A stretch of 64,000 bases of DNA from Yoonia sp. Its GTDB lineage: Bacteria; Pseudomonadota; Alphaproteobacteria; Rhodobacterales; Rhodobacteraceae. The stretch lies in contig NZ_JAGYJK010000017.1 of assembly GCF_018402175.1 (NCBI RefSeq), positions 124,001-188,000 of the forward strand, given 5' to 3'. The notes under the pieces were generated by a model that searched no databases, was not told the DNA's origin, and saw only the letters and a program-made list of their open reading frames with translations. Shown one piece after another: positions 55,570 to 64,000 of the stretch (position 1 is its first letter; each line of letters begins with the position of its first letter). Made by a program: the position numbers and the translations under genes.

Positions 55570-56515
55570 GGGGAGTGGCGCGGCGCGCCTCGATCGCCTG
55601 CCAGATCTTTTCGGCGATATTGACGCCATCGAACCGTTCCAGTTCCTGAATGCCGGTGGGTGATGTCACGTTGATTTCTGTCAGCCAGTCGCCGATCACG
55701 TCGATGCCGACGAAAACCTGCCCCTTTTCGCGCAAAACCGGCCCGATCCGGGCGCAGATTTCGCGGTCACGGTCGGTCAGCGCGACCTTTTCAGGCCGCC
55801 CGCCGACATGCATGTTGGACCGGGTTTCGCCCGCGGCAGGCACGCGGTTGATCGCGCCGACGGGGTCGCCATCGACAAGGATGATGCGCTTGTCGCCTTT
55901 GGACACGGCAGGCAGGAATTGCTGCATGATCAGCGGTTCGCGGTTGATGCCCGCGAACAATTCATGCAGCGACGCAAGGTTCGCGTCACCCCCCGCCAGC
56001 TTGAACACACCCGCCCCGCCGTTGCCATAGAGAGGTTTCAGGATCACGTCGCCGTATTCCTCGCGGAACGCGCGCAGGGTTTGCAGGTCGCGCGCGATCA
56101 TCGTGGGCGGTGTCAGGTCAGGAAATTTCAGCACCAGCAACTTTTCAGGGGAATTGCGCACCCAGAACGGATCATTCACCACCAGCGTGGCAGGGTGGAT
56201 CATGTCCAAAATATGGGTCGTCGTGATATATCCCATGTCAAAGGGCGGGTCTTGCCGCAGCCAGACGACATCCATGGCGCGCAGGTCCAATTCGGCAGGG
56301 TCCCCAAGCCGGAAATGATCGCCCTTGACGCGCTGCACATGCAACGGCCAGCCACGGGCCGTGACGCGCCCGCGGTCATAGGCCAGCATGTCCGGCGTGT
56401 AATAGAACAGCTCATGTCCACGCGCCTGCGCCTCTTCCGCAAGGCGGAAGGTGCTGTCGGCATCGATGTTGATCGGCCCGATCGGGTCCATCTGGAACGC
56501 GACTTTCAACGCCAT
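55556..56515 (-). CDS. gshB: Glutathione synthase
   Basis: ATP-grasp ligase that joins gamma-glutamylcysteine and glycine, 319 residues. Motifs: [59 protein letters not shown] and [13 protein letters not shown]. The last five residues (PPSSE) and the stop codon are encoded within a repeat core, replacing whatever the ancestral end was. Forms a minus-strand cluster with yraN and rsmI. Confidence 0.97.
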   Translation of the reverse strand: MALKVAFQMDPIGPINIDADSTFRLAEEAQARGHELFYYTPDMLAYDRGRVTARGWPLHVQRVKGDHFRLGDPAELDLRAMDVVWLRQDPPFDMGYITTTHILDMIHPATLVVNDPFWVRNSPEKLLVLKFPDLTPPTMIARDLQTLRAFREEYGDVILKPLYGNGGAGVFKLAGGDANLASLHELFAGINREPLIMQQFLPAVSKGDKRIILVDGDPVGAINRVPAAGETRSNMHVGGRPEKVALTDRDREICARIGPVLREKGQVFVGIDVIGDWLTEINVTSPTGIQELERFDGVNIAEKIWQAIEARRATPPSSE

Positions 56516-56582
56516 GGTGCCACCTTTGTCAGCGAATGATACCGCTACATGCCGCAGCGCGCCGTCCGGCGCAATGGCGTGT

Positions 56583-56939
56583 TCACGCCTCCATAAAGGC
56601 GTTTTCGATCACGCTGACGGCACCGCGCCGGTCAACCAGCGCCAGATCAAAGCGCATATCGGTCAATTGGCCCAGCGGTTCACCCGCCAGAAACTCCGCC
56701 GCACTTGCGCACAGCCGGTCCATCTGTCGCCGGCCAAGGCGTAATGCTGCCTGCGCAAAACTGGCGCTTTTCTTGACCTCGACGAAAACCACCGTGTCCC
56801 CATCACGCATCACCAGATCGATTTCGCCGGACTTGCCGCGCCACCGCCGAGCCGCAACTTGATGGGCGCGCGCAGCATAGTTGCGCGCGACGATATCTTC
56901 GGCAGCAAGACCGGCGTGATAGCTGACCAGACCTGTCAT
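56583..56939 (-). CDS. yraN: YraN-family (UPF0102) nuclease-fold protein
   Basis: A 118-residue protein of the UPF0102 family with the restriction-endonuclease-like core: [39 protein letters not shown] contains the GEIDLV and VEVK motif of the PD-(D/E)xK fold. Role uncertain; possibly DNA or Holliday-junction processing. The start overlaps the rsmI stop (ATGA), the usual rsmI-yraN arrangement. Confidence 0.93.
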   Translation of the reverse strand: MTGLVSYHAGLAAEDIVARNYAARAHQVAARRWRGKSGEIDLVMRDGDTVVFVEVKKSASFAQAALRLGRRQMDRLCASAAEFLAGEPLGQLTDMRFDLALVDRRGAVSVIENAFMEA

Positions 56940-57796
56940 GCCCCGTCCCCCAGCCCCAAGGCAATCTGGTAGACCTGCCGCCGTGGCAGGCCCAGCGCAC
57001 CCGCCACGACCGTGGCTGCATCTTTCACACGCATGGTTTTCATCGCTTCTTTCAATGCCTCTGTCACATCGCCATCAGCCACATCCGTGGCCCCTGCCCG
57101 CCCGACCAGCACGACCAATTCGCCCTTAATGTTGCGGTCAGCATAGTACATTGCCACCTTGTCCAGCGTACCGCGTGTGGTTTCCTCGAATCGTTTGGTC
57201 AGTTCGCGGCACACCACCGCCTGCCGTTCACCGCCCAATGTATCGCGCAAACTTGCTAACATTTCCCCAACGCGTTTGGGGCTTTCATAAAATACCAGCG
57301 TAAACGGCACATCGCGCAGTGCCGCGATATCGGTTTCGCGTTGCTGGCGCGCGGCGGGCAGGAACCCGATAAAGGCGAACCTGTCGGTGGGCAGCCCCGA
57401 CACCGTCAGCGCCGCCAGCACCGCCGAAGCACCCGGTGCCGTCGTCACCGGCACCCCGGCCGCAATCGCGGCGCGCCCCAGCTCGTATCCCGGATCGGCG
57501 ACCAGCGGCGTGCCAGCTTCAGAGACATAGGCCACGGATTTGCCCGCAGCCATATCCGCGACCAGCCGGTCAACCGCGCCTTCACCGCTATGGTCGTGAA
57601 AGGCCACAACCTTGCGCCCGTTCAGCGGCACACCGTGGATTTCCATCAATTTGCGTGCGGTGCGGGTATCCTCGGCGGCGATCAGATCGGCAGAGGCCAG
57701 GATATCCAGCGCGCGCAGCGTGATATCGCGCGCCGACCCGATCGGGGTCGCGACGAAATAAAGACCGGCAGAGAGTGGCTTGGTCAGATGATTCAT
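56936..57796 (-). CDS. rsmI: 16S rRNA (cytidine-1402-2'-O)-methyltransferase
   Basis: Tetrapyrrole-methylase-fold enzyme of 286 residues that methylates C1402 in the decoding centre. Motifs: GLYFVATPIGSARDITLRA, AEDTRTARKLMEIHG, AYVSEAGTPLVADPGYELGRAA and APGASAVLAALTVSGL. Starts the rsmI-yraN-gshB run. Divergent from the LpoA-like lipoprotein, an arrangement widely conserved in proteobacteria. Confidence 0.96.
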   Translation of the reverse strand: MNHLTKPLSAGLYFVATPIGSARDITLRALDILASADLIAAEDTRTARKLMEIHGVPLNGRKVVAFHDHSGEGAVDRLVADMAAGKSVAYVSEAGTPLVADPGYELGRAAIAAGVPVTTAPGASAVLAALTVSGLPTDRFAFIGFLPAARQQRETDIAALRDVPFTLVFYESPKRVGEMLASLRDTLGGERQAVVCRELTKRFEETTRGTLDKVAMYYADRNIKGELVVLVGRAGATDVADGDVTEALKEAMKTMRVKDAATVVAGALGLPRRQVYQIALGLGDGA

Positions 57797-57901
57797 GGCT
57801 GGACCCTTGTCGCCCCTGCTTTATGATGCGTTACGAACACCGCACGGAACGCGCGGTCAGTGGACCTGCCAGCTTGTCCAACAATCAGAAGGAATAACAC
57901 C

Positions 57902-59080
57902 ATGTTCGCCGCTTTTCGTCAGGGCTGCAAGCCGGTCACACGTCTTTTTGGCTTTTTGTCGCTGGCATGGCTGGCGGCCTGTGATGCGCCGTTGCAGACC
58001 GGTGCCAATCTCGGCCCGACGGTCAGTTCCGGGCGCGCCGTGCAGGTTGCGCTGCTGGTGCCCGGCGGATCGGACGAGGGCAGCGATGCTTTCCTTGCGC
58101 AGAATTTCGAAAACGCGGCGCGTATGGCGATTGCCGATCTGAACGGGCCGCTGATCGACCTGCGGGTCTATAACACCGCGTCCGATGCCGCGCAGGCGGC
58201 TATTGTCGCGCGGATGGCGGTGGATGACGGCGCCCAGATCATCCTTGGGCCATTGTTCGCCGAGGCCGCCAACGCCGCGGGCGTTGCCGTGGCCAACAGC
58301 AATGTCAACGTCCTGGCCTTTTCCAACAACACCAGCATCGCGGGCGGCAATGTCTTTATTCTGGGGCAGACTTTTGACGATACCGCGCGCAGGCTGGTCC
58401 AATATACAAGCGGGCAAGGCGTGGACCGGTTCATGATCGCGCATGGTCAGGACATCGGCGGCGAGATGGGCCGCGAGGCCATCGCCACTGCCGTGCGCCA
58501 GAACGGATCGCAAGTCGTGGCGGCCGAGGGCTATCCGCTGTCGCAGGCCGCGATCTTTGCCGCGACGCGCCAGCTGGTCGATACGGCGCAGGCGACCGGC
58601 GCGCAGGCGATCTTTACCACCGCGGGGGCCAATGCCGATCTGCCGATCATTGCCACCGGCCTGCCAGAGGCCGGGCTTGACCCCACCCAGACCCGCCTGA
58701 TCGGGCTGACCCGCTGGGATGCCGTGCCGCAGCTTATGGCGCTGCCCGGTGTGCAGGGTGGTCTGTTCGCCATGCCCGACCAAGGCCCTGCCACCCTGTT
58801 TCAGGACCGCTATGCCGCAACCTATGGATCGCAGCCACATCCGCTGGCGGGGCTGGCCTATGACGGGATCGCCGCTGTGGGGGCACTGATCGCCACGGGC
58901 GACGGCGCGCTGACACGCAGTGCCCTGACAACGCCAGAGGGCTTTCGCGGCACATCAGGGGTTTTCCGTCTGCTGCCCAACGGGCAAAACGAACGCGGGC
59001 TGGCCGTTGCCACCATCCAACAAAATCAGGTCATGATCCTTGAACAAGCCCCTAGAAACTTTGGCACAGCCGGGTTCTGA
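57902..59080 (+). CDS. Penicillin-binding-protein activator LpoA-like lipoprotein
   Basis: A 392-residue lipoprotein: signal with lipobox LAAC (about residues 26-29), then a type I periplasmic-binding fold (VQVALLVPGGSDEGSDAFLAQNFENAARMAIADLNGPLIDLRVYN; QIILGPLFAEAANAAGVA; MIAHGQDIGGEMGRE). In gammaproteobacteria LpoA stimulates PBP1A; the alphaproteobacterial homologue keeps only the C-terminal PBP-like half, as here. The divergent position next to rsmI supports the assignment. Its 3' end overlaps glnD by 41 bases if the glnD TTG start is right. Confidence 0.87.
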   Translation: MFAAFRQGCKPVTRLFGFLSLAWLAACDAPLQTGANLGPTVSSGRAVQVALLVPGGSDEGSDAFLAQNFENAARMAIADLNGPLIDLRVYNTASDAAQAAIVARMAVDDGAQIILGPLFAEAANAAGVAVANSNVNVLAFSNNTSIAGGNVFILGQTFDDTARRLVQYTSGQGVDRFMIAHGQDIGGEMGREAIATAVRQNGSQVVAAEGYPLSQAAIFAATRQLVDTAQATGAQAIFTTAGANADLPIIATGLPEAGLDPTQTRLIGLTRWDAVPQLMALPGVQGGLFAMPDQGPATLFQDRYAATYGSQPHPLAGLAYDGIAAVGALIATGDGALTRSALTTPEGFRGTSGVFRLLPNGQNERGLAVATIQQNQVMILEQAPRNFGTAGF

Positions 59081-61853
59081 ACCCGTCCGCACCCGCCATG
59101 TCGAAGCACCGGACGGGTTGATCTGTCCGGCCGCTGTCATTTTTGACACGGCCGCCGTATCCGCACGGATCGCCGCCGAAACCGCCGGTGTCGCATCGGA
59201 AAAGGAGGTGCGCGCCATCGCGGTGCGCATCCTGACCGAGGCCCGTCAGGCGGGCCTTGCCGAAATCAGCACGGCCTTTGCGATGCAGCCTTTTGCATCG
59301 CGCCCGACGACGCGCGCCTATTGCTGGCTGACCGACCAGATCGTGACCATCGTGCTGGATGTGGCGACCCAACGCCTGCATCCGGCCCCGAACCCGACCG
59401 AGGCGGAAAAGCTGGCGCTGATCGCGGTCGGCGGCTACGGGCGCGGCGAAATGGCCCCCCATTCCGATGTCGATCTGCTGTTCCTGACGCCCTACAAGAT
59501 CACCCCCTGGGCCGAAAGCGTGATCGAATCCATGCTGTACATGCTGTGGGACCTGAAACTGAAAATCGGTCACGCCAGCCGGACCATCAAGGATTGCCTG
59601 CGCCTTGCGCGCGAGGATTACACGATCCGCACCGCCTTGGTCGAATACCGCTATCTGGCGGGCGATGCGGCGCTGGCGCAATCGCTGGGTCAGCGGCTGT
59701 GGCAGGATCTTTTCCGCAATACCGCCAGCGATTTCATCGAGGCGAAACTGGCCGAACGCGCCGAACGGCACCGTAAACAGGGTGGCCAGCGCTATATGGT
59801 CGAACCCAATGTGAAAGAGGGCAAGGGCGGGCTGCGCGACCTGCAATCCATGTTCTGGATGAGCAAATACGTCAATGGCGTCAAACATGCAGCCGAGCTT
59901 GTGGGGCTGCGGGTCTTTACCCAAGACGAATTCGAAGCTTTCGTGAAGGCCGAGGATTTTCTTTGGGCCGTGCGCTGCCATCTGCACCTGATCGCGGGGC
60001 GCGCAGTGGACCAGCTGACCTTTGACATGCAGGTCGAGGTGGCATCCGCCATGGGCTATACCGATCACGGCGGCAGGCGGGCGGTCGAACATTTCATGCA
60101 GGCCTATTTCCGCGAGGCCACCCGCGTCGGCGAATTGACCCGCATCTTCCTGACCGCGCTCGAGGCGACCCATACCAAGCCCGAACCGATGCTGGTGCGG
60201 TTTCTGACCCGTCGCAAGGCGGCAAAGCCCCCCTATGCGATCAAACAGAACCGGCTGACCGTCGCTGACGAACCTGCGTTCTTTTCCGACAAGCTGAACA
60301 TGCTGCGCATCTTCGAAGAAGCCCTGCGCACCGGCACCCTGCTGCATCCCGACGCCATGCGCCTGATCGCATCACATCTGCATCTGGTCGATGACGCCAT
60401 GCGCCAAGACCGCGAGGCAAGCCGGATTTTCCTTGATATCCTGCTCAAGCACGGCAACCCCGAACGGGGCCTGCGGCGGATGAACGAACTGGGGATGCTG
60501 GGGGCCTTCATCCCCGAATTCGCGCCGATCGTGGCGATGATGCAATTCAACATGTATCACCATTACACCGTCGATGAACACACGATCCAATGCATCAGCA
60601 ACCTTGCCCAGATCGAACGGGGCGAATTGATCGAGGAATTGCCGGTGGTGTCCGGCATTCTCAACCACGGGATCAGCCGCAAGGTGCTCTATGTGGCGCT
60701 GTTGCTGCATGACATCGGCAAGGGCCGCCCCGAAGATCACGCCATCCTTGGCGCCCAGATCGCGCGCAAACTTTGCCCGCGTCTGGGGCTGAACAAGAAA
60801 GAAAGCGACACTGTCGAATGGCTGATCCGCTATCATCTGCTGATGTCGGATGTGGCGCAAAAACGCGATATCGCCGAACCACGCACGGTGCGCGGCTTTG
60901 CCAATGCGGTCAAATCGGTGGAACGGCTGGATTTGCTGACGGTGCTGACGGTCTGCGACATCCGCGGCGTCGGCCCCGGCACCTGGAACAACTGGAAAGC
61001 GGTGCTGATCCGCAACCTTTACAAGGCCACGCGCGCCGCGCTGGAAACCGGGCTGGAGGATCTCAACCGCGAAAGCCGCGAGGCCGAGGCCAAACGCGCC
61101 CTGCGCGCCGCGCTGTCGGATTGGGACGCCAAGGCGCTGAAAACCGAGGTCGGCCGCCATTACGGCCCCTATTGGCAGGGCCTGCCCAATGCCGCGCAGG
61201 TGATCTTTGCCAATCTGTTGCGCGACATCGACGACGATCAGGTCTGCATCGACCTGATGCTGGACGCCGACCGCGACGCAACCCGCGCCTGTTTTGCCAT
61301 GGTGGACCACCCGGGCCTGTTCAGCCGGATGACCGGCGCGCTGGCACTGGTGGGGGCCAATATCGTGGATGCGCGCACCTATACGTCCAAGGACGGCTAT
61401 GCCACGGCCGTGTTCTGGGTGCAGGACGGCGACGGCAATCCTTACGAGGAAAGCCGCCTGCAACGCCTGCGCCAGATGATCGTGCGCACCCTGCGCGGCG
61501 AAGTGGTGGCGCGCGAGGCGCTCAAAGACAAGGACAAGATCAAGAAACGCGAACGCGCCTTCCGCGTCGATACCAAGATCACCTTTGATAACGACGGGTC
61601 CGAAATCTATACGATCATCGAGGTGGACACCCGCGACCGCCCTGGCCTTTTGTATGATCTGACGCGCACCTTGGCCAATGCGCATGTCTATATCGCCTCT
61701 GCCGTCATCGCGACCTATGGCGAACAGGTGGTCGATACGTTCTACGTCAAGGATATGGTCGGGCTGAAATATTATTCCGAGGCCAAGCGCCACAGCCTTG
61801 AGCGCAAATTGCGCGAGGCCATCGCGCAAGGCGCGCAGCGGGCCATATCGTGA
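59040..61853 (+). CDS. glnD: Bifunctional PII uridylyltransferase/uridylyl-removing enzyme
   Basis: Nitrogen sensor that uridylylates PII when glutamine is low. In 937 residues: nucleotidyltransferase domain with GGYGRGEMAPHSDVDLLFL (about 140-158), the GlnD adenylyltransferase linker, an HD domain (LLLHDIGKGRPEDHAILGAQIA) and two C-terminal ACT domains (DHPGLFSRMTGALALVGANIVDAR; TRDRPGLLYDLTRTLANAHVYIAS). The only start that keeps the normal N-terminus is a TTG at 59040 inside the previous gene. This gene may govern nitrogen-dependent expression of functions such as the urease cluster. Confidence 0.95.
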   Translation: MNKPLETLAQPGSEPVRTRHVEAPDGLICPAAVIFDTAAVSARIAAETAGVASEKEVRAIAVRILTEARQAGLAEISTAFAMQPFASRPTTRAYCWLTDQIVTIVLDVATQRLHPAPNPTEAEKLALIAVGGYGRGEMAPHSDVDLLFLTPYKITPWAESVIESMLYMLWDLKLKIGHASRTIKDCLRLAREDYTIRTALVEYRYLAGDAALAQSLGQRLWQDLFRNTASDFIEAKLAERAERHRKQGGQRYMVEPNVKEGKGGLRDLQSMFWMSKYVNGVKHAAELVGLRVFTQDEFEAFVKAEDFLWAVRCHLHLIAGRAVDQLTFDMQVEVASAMGYTDHGGRRAVEHFMQAYFREATRVGELTRIFLTALEATHTKPEPMLVRFLTRRKAAKPPYAIKQNRLTVADEPAFFSDKLNMLRIFEEALRTGTLLHPDAMRLIASHLHLVDDAMRQDREASRIFLDILLKHGNPERGLRRMNELGMLGAFIPEFAPIVAMMQFNMYHHYTVDEHTIQCISNLAQIERGELIEELPVVSGILNHGISRKVLYVALLLHDIGKGRPEDHAILGAQIARKLCPRLGLNKKESDTVEWLIRYHLLMSDVAQKRDIAEPRTVRGFANAVKSVERLDLLTVLTVCDIRGVGPGTWNNWKAVLIRNLYKATRAALETGLEDLNRESREAEAKRALRAALSDWDAKALKTEVGRHYGPYWQGLPNAAQVIFANLLRDIDDDQVCIDLMLDADRDATRACFAMVDHPGLFSRMTGALALVGANIVDARTYTSKDGYATAVFWVQDGDGNPYEESRLQRLRQMIVRTLRGEVVAREALKDKDKIKKRERAFRVDTKITFDNDGSEIYTIIEVDTRDRPGLLYDLTRTLANAHVYIASAVIATYGEQVVDTFYVKDMVGLKYYSEAKRHSLERKLREAIAQGAQRAIS

Positions 61854-61875
61854 GCTTTGCGCGGCGGGCAAGGCC

Positions 61876-63438
61876 ATGAAACAGGTGCGCCTGATGGCGG
61901 GCTTTTTCACGGTGGGGCTCTGGACGCTGCTCAGCCGTGTGGCGGGGTTCGTGCGCGACATCTTCATCGCGGCCTATCTGGGCACGGGGCCGGTGGCCGA
62001 GGCGTTTCTGGTCGCTTTCTCTCTGCCCAACCTGTTCCGCCGGTTCTTTGCCGAAGGGGCGTTCAACATGGCCTTCGTGCCGATGTTCGCCAAAAAGCTC
62101 GAGGCCGACGACGGCGCACATCAATTCGCGCAGGATGCTTACCTTGCGATGTGGGTGATCCTGTCGGTTTTCACCGTGATCGGGATCGTGGCGATGCCCG
62201 CGCTGGTCACGGCGATGGCCAGCGGGTTCATCGGCGACGAACGCTTTGATCTGGCCATCTATTACGGACGGATCGCCTTTCCCTATATCCTGTTCATCTC
62301 GCTGACAGCCCTTTTGTCGGGCGTGCTGAATGCGACAGGCCGGTTCACCGCCGCCGCCGCCGCACCGGTGATCCTGAATGCAGGCTTTGTCGTGGCCTTG
62401 CTGATCGGGGCGGCCACCAGCACAGGCCCCGCGATCGACACCCCCGAACGGATGGGCCTGTGGCTCGCCTATGCGGTGCCATTGGCGGGGATCGGGCAAT
62501 TGGCGATGGTCTGGTGGGCGGCAAAACGGGCGGGCTTTGCGCTGCAGATCGGCAAACCCCGCTGGACACCGGCGCTCAAACGGCTGGCGATTATCGCCGC
62601 CCCCGCAGCATTGGCTGGCGGCGTTGTGCAGATCAACCTGCTGGTGGGCCGTCAGGTGGCCAGCTATTTCGACGGCGCTGTCGCGTGGCTGTCCTATGCC
62701 GACCGGCTCTATCAACTGCCCTTGGGGGTCGTCGGCATCGCCATCGGCGTGGTGCTGCTGCCCGACCTGTCGCGCCGCCTGCGCGCCAATGACATGGCCG
62801 GCGGCAAGGATGCGTTCAACCGCGCCTGCGAAGTCTCGCTCGCCCTGACGATCCCGGCCGCCGTGGCGCTGATGGTCATCGCCCTGCCTTTGGTCGGCGT
62901 GTTGTTCGAACGGGGTGCGTTCGACGCCGCCGACACCAATGCCACGGCGCTAGCCGTCGCGGTCTACGGGCTGGGGCTGCCCGCCTTCGTGATGCAAAAG
63001 ACGCTGCAGCCTTTGTTCTTCGCACGCGAAGACACCAAACGGCCATTCTATTACGCCCTTGTCGCGCTGGTGCTGAATGCCGCCCTTGCCGTGGGTCTGT
63101 CGCCGCTGATCGGCTTTATCGCCGCCGCTTGGGGCACCAGCCTGACAGCATGGGCGATGGTCTGGCTTCTGTGGCGCGGCAGCCGCGACATGGGGGATGC
63201 GGCCGATTTCGACGCAAGGTTCAAATCGCGCCTGCCGCGGATCATCGCGGCTGCGGCTGTGATGGGGCTGGTGCTGGCCGCACTCGCCGCCGTGATGGCA
63301 CCGTTCTTCGACATCCCGACATGGCGCTATCTGGCACTGCTGGCCCTGATTGCGGCAGGCATCGTCACCTATTTCGGCACGGGACAGGTCATCGGCGCAT
63401 TCAAACTCGCCGAATTCCGGCGCGCGATGAAACGCTGA
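61876..63438 (+). CDS. murJ: Lipid II flippase MurJ
   Basis: MOP-superfamily flippase, 520 residues, about 14 helices, which moves lipid II across the inner membrane. Starts MKQVRLMAGFFTVGLWTLLSRVAGFVRD, with LPNLFRRFFAEGAFNMAFVPMF and SYADRLYQLPLGVVGIAIGVVLLPDLSR, typical MurJ signatures including essential arginines and charged residues of the central cavity. It follows glnD after 22 bases. A later in-frame ATG (MAGFF) is possible. Confidence 0.96.
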   Translation: MKQVRLMAGFFTVGLWTLLSRVAGFVRDIFIAAYLGTGPVAEAFLVAFSLPNLFRRFFAEGAFNMAFVPMFAKKLEADDGAHQFAQDAYLAMWVILSVFTVIGIVAMPALVTAMASGFIGDERFDLAIYYGRIAFPYILFISLTALLSGVLNATGRFTAAAAAPVILNAGFVVALLIGAATSTGPAIDTPERMGLWLAYAVPLAGIGQLAMVWWAAKRAGFALQIGKPRWTPALKRLAIIAAPAALAGGVVQINLLVGRQVASYFDGAVAWLSYADRLYQLPLGVVGIAIGVVLLPDLSRRLRANDMAGGKDAFNRACEVSLALTIPAAVALMVIALPLVGVLFERGAFDAADTNATALAVAVYGLGLPAFVMQKTLQPLFFAREDTKRPFYYALVALVLNAALAVGLSPLIGFIAAAWGTSLTAWAMVWLLWRGSRDMGDAADFDARFKSRLPRIIAAAAVMGLVLAALAAVMAPFFDIPTWRYLALLALIAAGIVTYFGTGQVIGAFKLAEFRRAMKR

Positions 63439-63445
63439 TCGCAGT

Positions 63446-63478
63446 CATCTTCCGAGCCCAAATATCCCCGCCGGAGGC
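63446..63478 (-). repeat. Composite repeat element, copy 7 (murJ/rhomboid)
   Basis: The exact 33-base core on the minus strand, lying between the convergent murJ and rhomboid-like genes, seven bases after murJ and eleven bases past the rhomboid stop codon. Only a weak TAAA/TTTA stem precedes it. Confidence 0.85.
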
Positions 63479-63489
63479 ATAAAAGTCCT

Positions 63490-64000
63490 TTACGACCTCT
63501 GCCGCATCCGCGCCAGCAGCATGGTCCAGCCACCGGGTGCCAATGGCACCGCCAGCACGAATCCCGCGACAAAGCCCGACAGTTCCGCGATCCATGACTG
63601 GCCCGCGCCAAAGATCAGCCCGAACCCCAGTTGCAGCGCCAGCAAAAACCCGATCAGCCGGAACGCCAGCAACTGGTTTTCCCCCGCCTGCCCCAGCCGC
63701 AGCCAAAGCACATAGGTATAGGCCCCGATCAGGCCGTAAACGGGGGTAAAACCACCCAGCAGCGGCGCATTGCCATCAACCAGCAGGCCATAAGCGACAG
63801 CCCCGATGATCGCGCAGACCAGATAGATCACCAGCACCTTCAACCCGCCAAAAAAGTCCGACGTGAACTTGCCCAGGGCCAGTGTCAGCGCGGCGCAGAA
63901 CGCCGTCTGCACGATTTCGCCATTGACGAAAGGATAGGTCACAAAGCGCATCAGCATATCGACCGACCAATCGCCCTGCACCAGCACGCGGTCCAGCACG
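63490..64000 (-). CDS. Rhomboid-family membrane protein lacking catalytic residues, partial
   Basis: The last 170 or so residues are in the window; the N-terminus lies beyond the right edge. At least five hydrophobic segments follow the rhomboid layout: LMRFVTYPFVNG early, LVIYLVCAIIGAVAYGLL, then PLLGGFTPVYGLIGAYTYVLW where active rhomboids have GxSG, and SWIAELSGFVAGFVLAVPL where they have the catalytic HxxGxxxG histidine. Both the serine and the histidine are absent, so it is probably not a protease. Confidence 0.8.
   Translation of the reverse strand, partial: VLDRVLVQGDWSVDMLMRFVTYPFVNGEIVQTAFCAALTLALGKFTSDFFGGLKVLVIYLVCAIIGAVAYGLLVDGNAPLLGGFTPVYGLIGAYTYVLWLRLGQAGENQLLAFRLIGFLLALQLGFGLIFGAGQSWIAELSGFVAGFVLAVPLAPGGWTMLLARMRQRS

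Overview
The window is a dense, high-GC chromosomal segment from an alphaproteobacterium of the Rhodobacterales (Rhodobacteraceae/Roseobacter group). The lineage is inferred from several features together: paired F0 genes for b and b' next to an AtpI, a MipZ division-plane ATPase, a class I (archaeal-type) lysyl-tRNA synthetase, a zinc-free L31, an RpoH sigma factor preceded by a ChrR-type sigmaE promoter, and a family of small intergenic repeats of a kind I associate with this group. No rRNA, tRNA, CRISPR array, integrase, transposase or phage block was seen. This is core genome plus a urease cluster.

Layout. 0-3.3 kb: PfkB kinase (cut by the edge), nth, an Ada-like methyltransferase, a frameshifted OmpA lipoprotein, a GntR regulator. 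3.4-6.0 kb: F0 ATP synthase operon atpI-B-E-F'-F on the minus strand with a recognisable promoter. 6.2-8.7 kb: ArsR, EamA exporter plus LysR, DoxX-like protein. 8.9-14.1 kb: translation and targeting operon ffh-GNAT-chorismate mutase-rpsP-small membrane protein-rimM-trmD-rplS-rpmE, ended by a strong terminator. 14.2-18.8 kb: MCP, RhlE helicase, mipZ. 18.8-25 kb: leucine genes leuC-leuD and leuB with two conserved unknowns and an EamA transporter. 25.3-31.3 kb: a short HPF and a complete urease cluster ureD-A-B-C-(DUF1127)-E-F-G, with a candidate 28-residue membrane protein encoded on the opposite strand between ureB and ureC. 31.4-45.3 kb: a beta-helix protein, lysS, TerB, PBP4, nadD, redox enzymes and a dimethylglycine-dehydrogenase-like protein. 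45.4-52 kb: CDF transporter, M3 peptidase joined in frame to MoeB, dut, coaBC, rpoH. 52.1-64 kb: cobU and a phosphatase, GST, ComM, then gshB-yraN-rsmI facing away from an LpoA-like lipoprotein, glnD, murJ and a degenerate rhomboid.

Two window-wide patterns stand out. First, seven copies of a composite element occur at gene ends: a stem-loop of variable sequence followed by a conserved core starting GCCTCCGGCGGGGATATTT and ending CTCGGAAGATG. One copy forms the N-terminus of the GNAT reading frame and another supplies the end of gshB. A second core variant occurs twice. Second, four otherwise intact genes (ompA-like, leuB, lysS, DMGDH-like) are each broken by exactly one extra base, and a fifth event could explain the moeB-M3 fusion. 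An insertion-only pattern that includes an essential gene points to residual sequencing error more than to decay.

No clearly new multi-gene system was found. The best leads are the repeat family, the 28-codon gene and DUF1127 gene inside the urease cluster, and the sigmaE-type promoter in front of rpoH.
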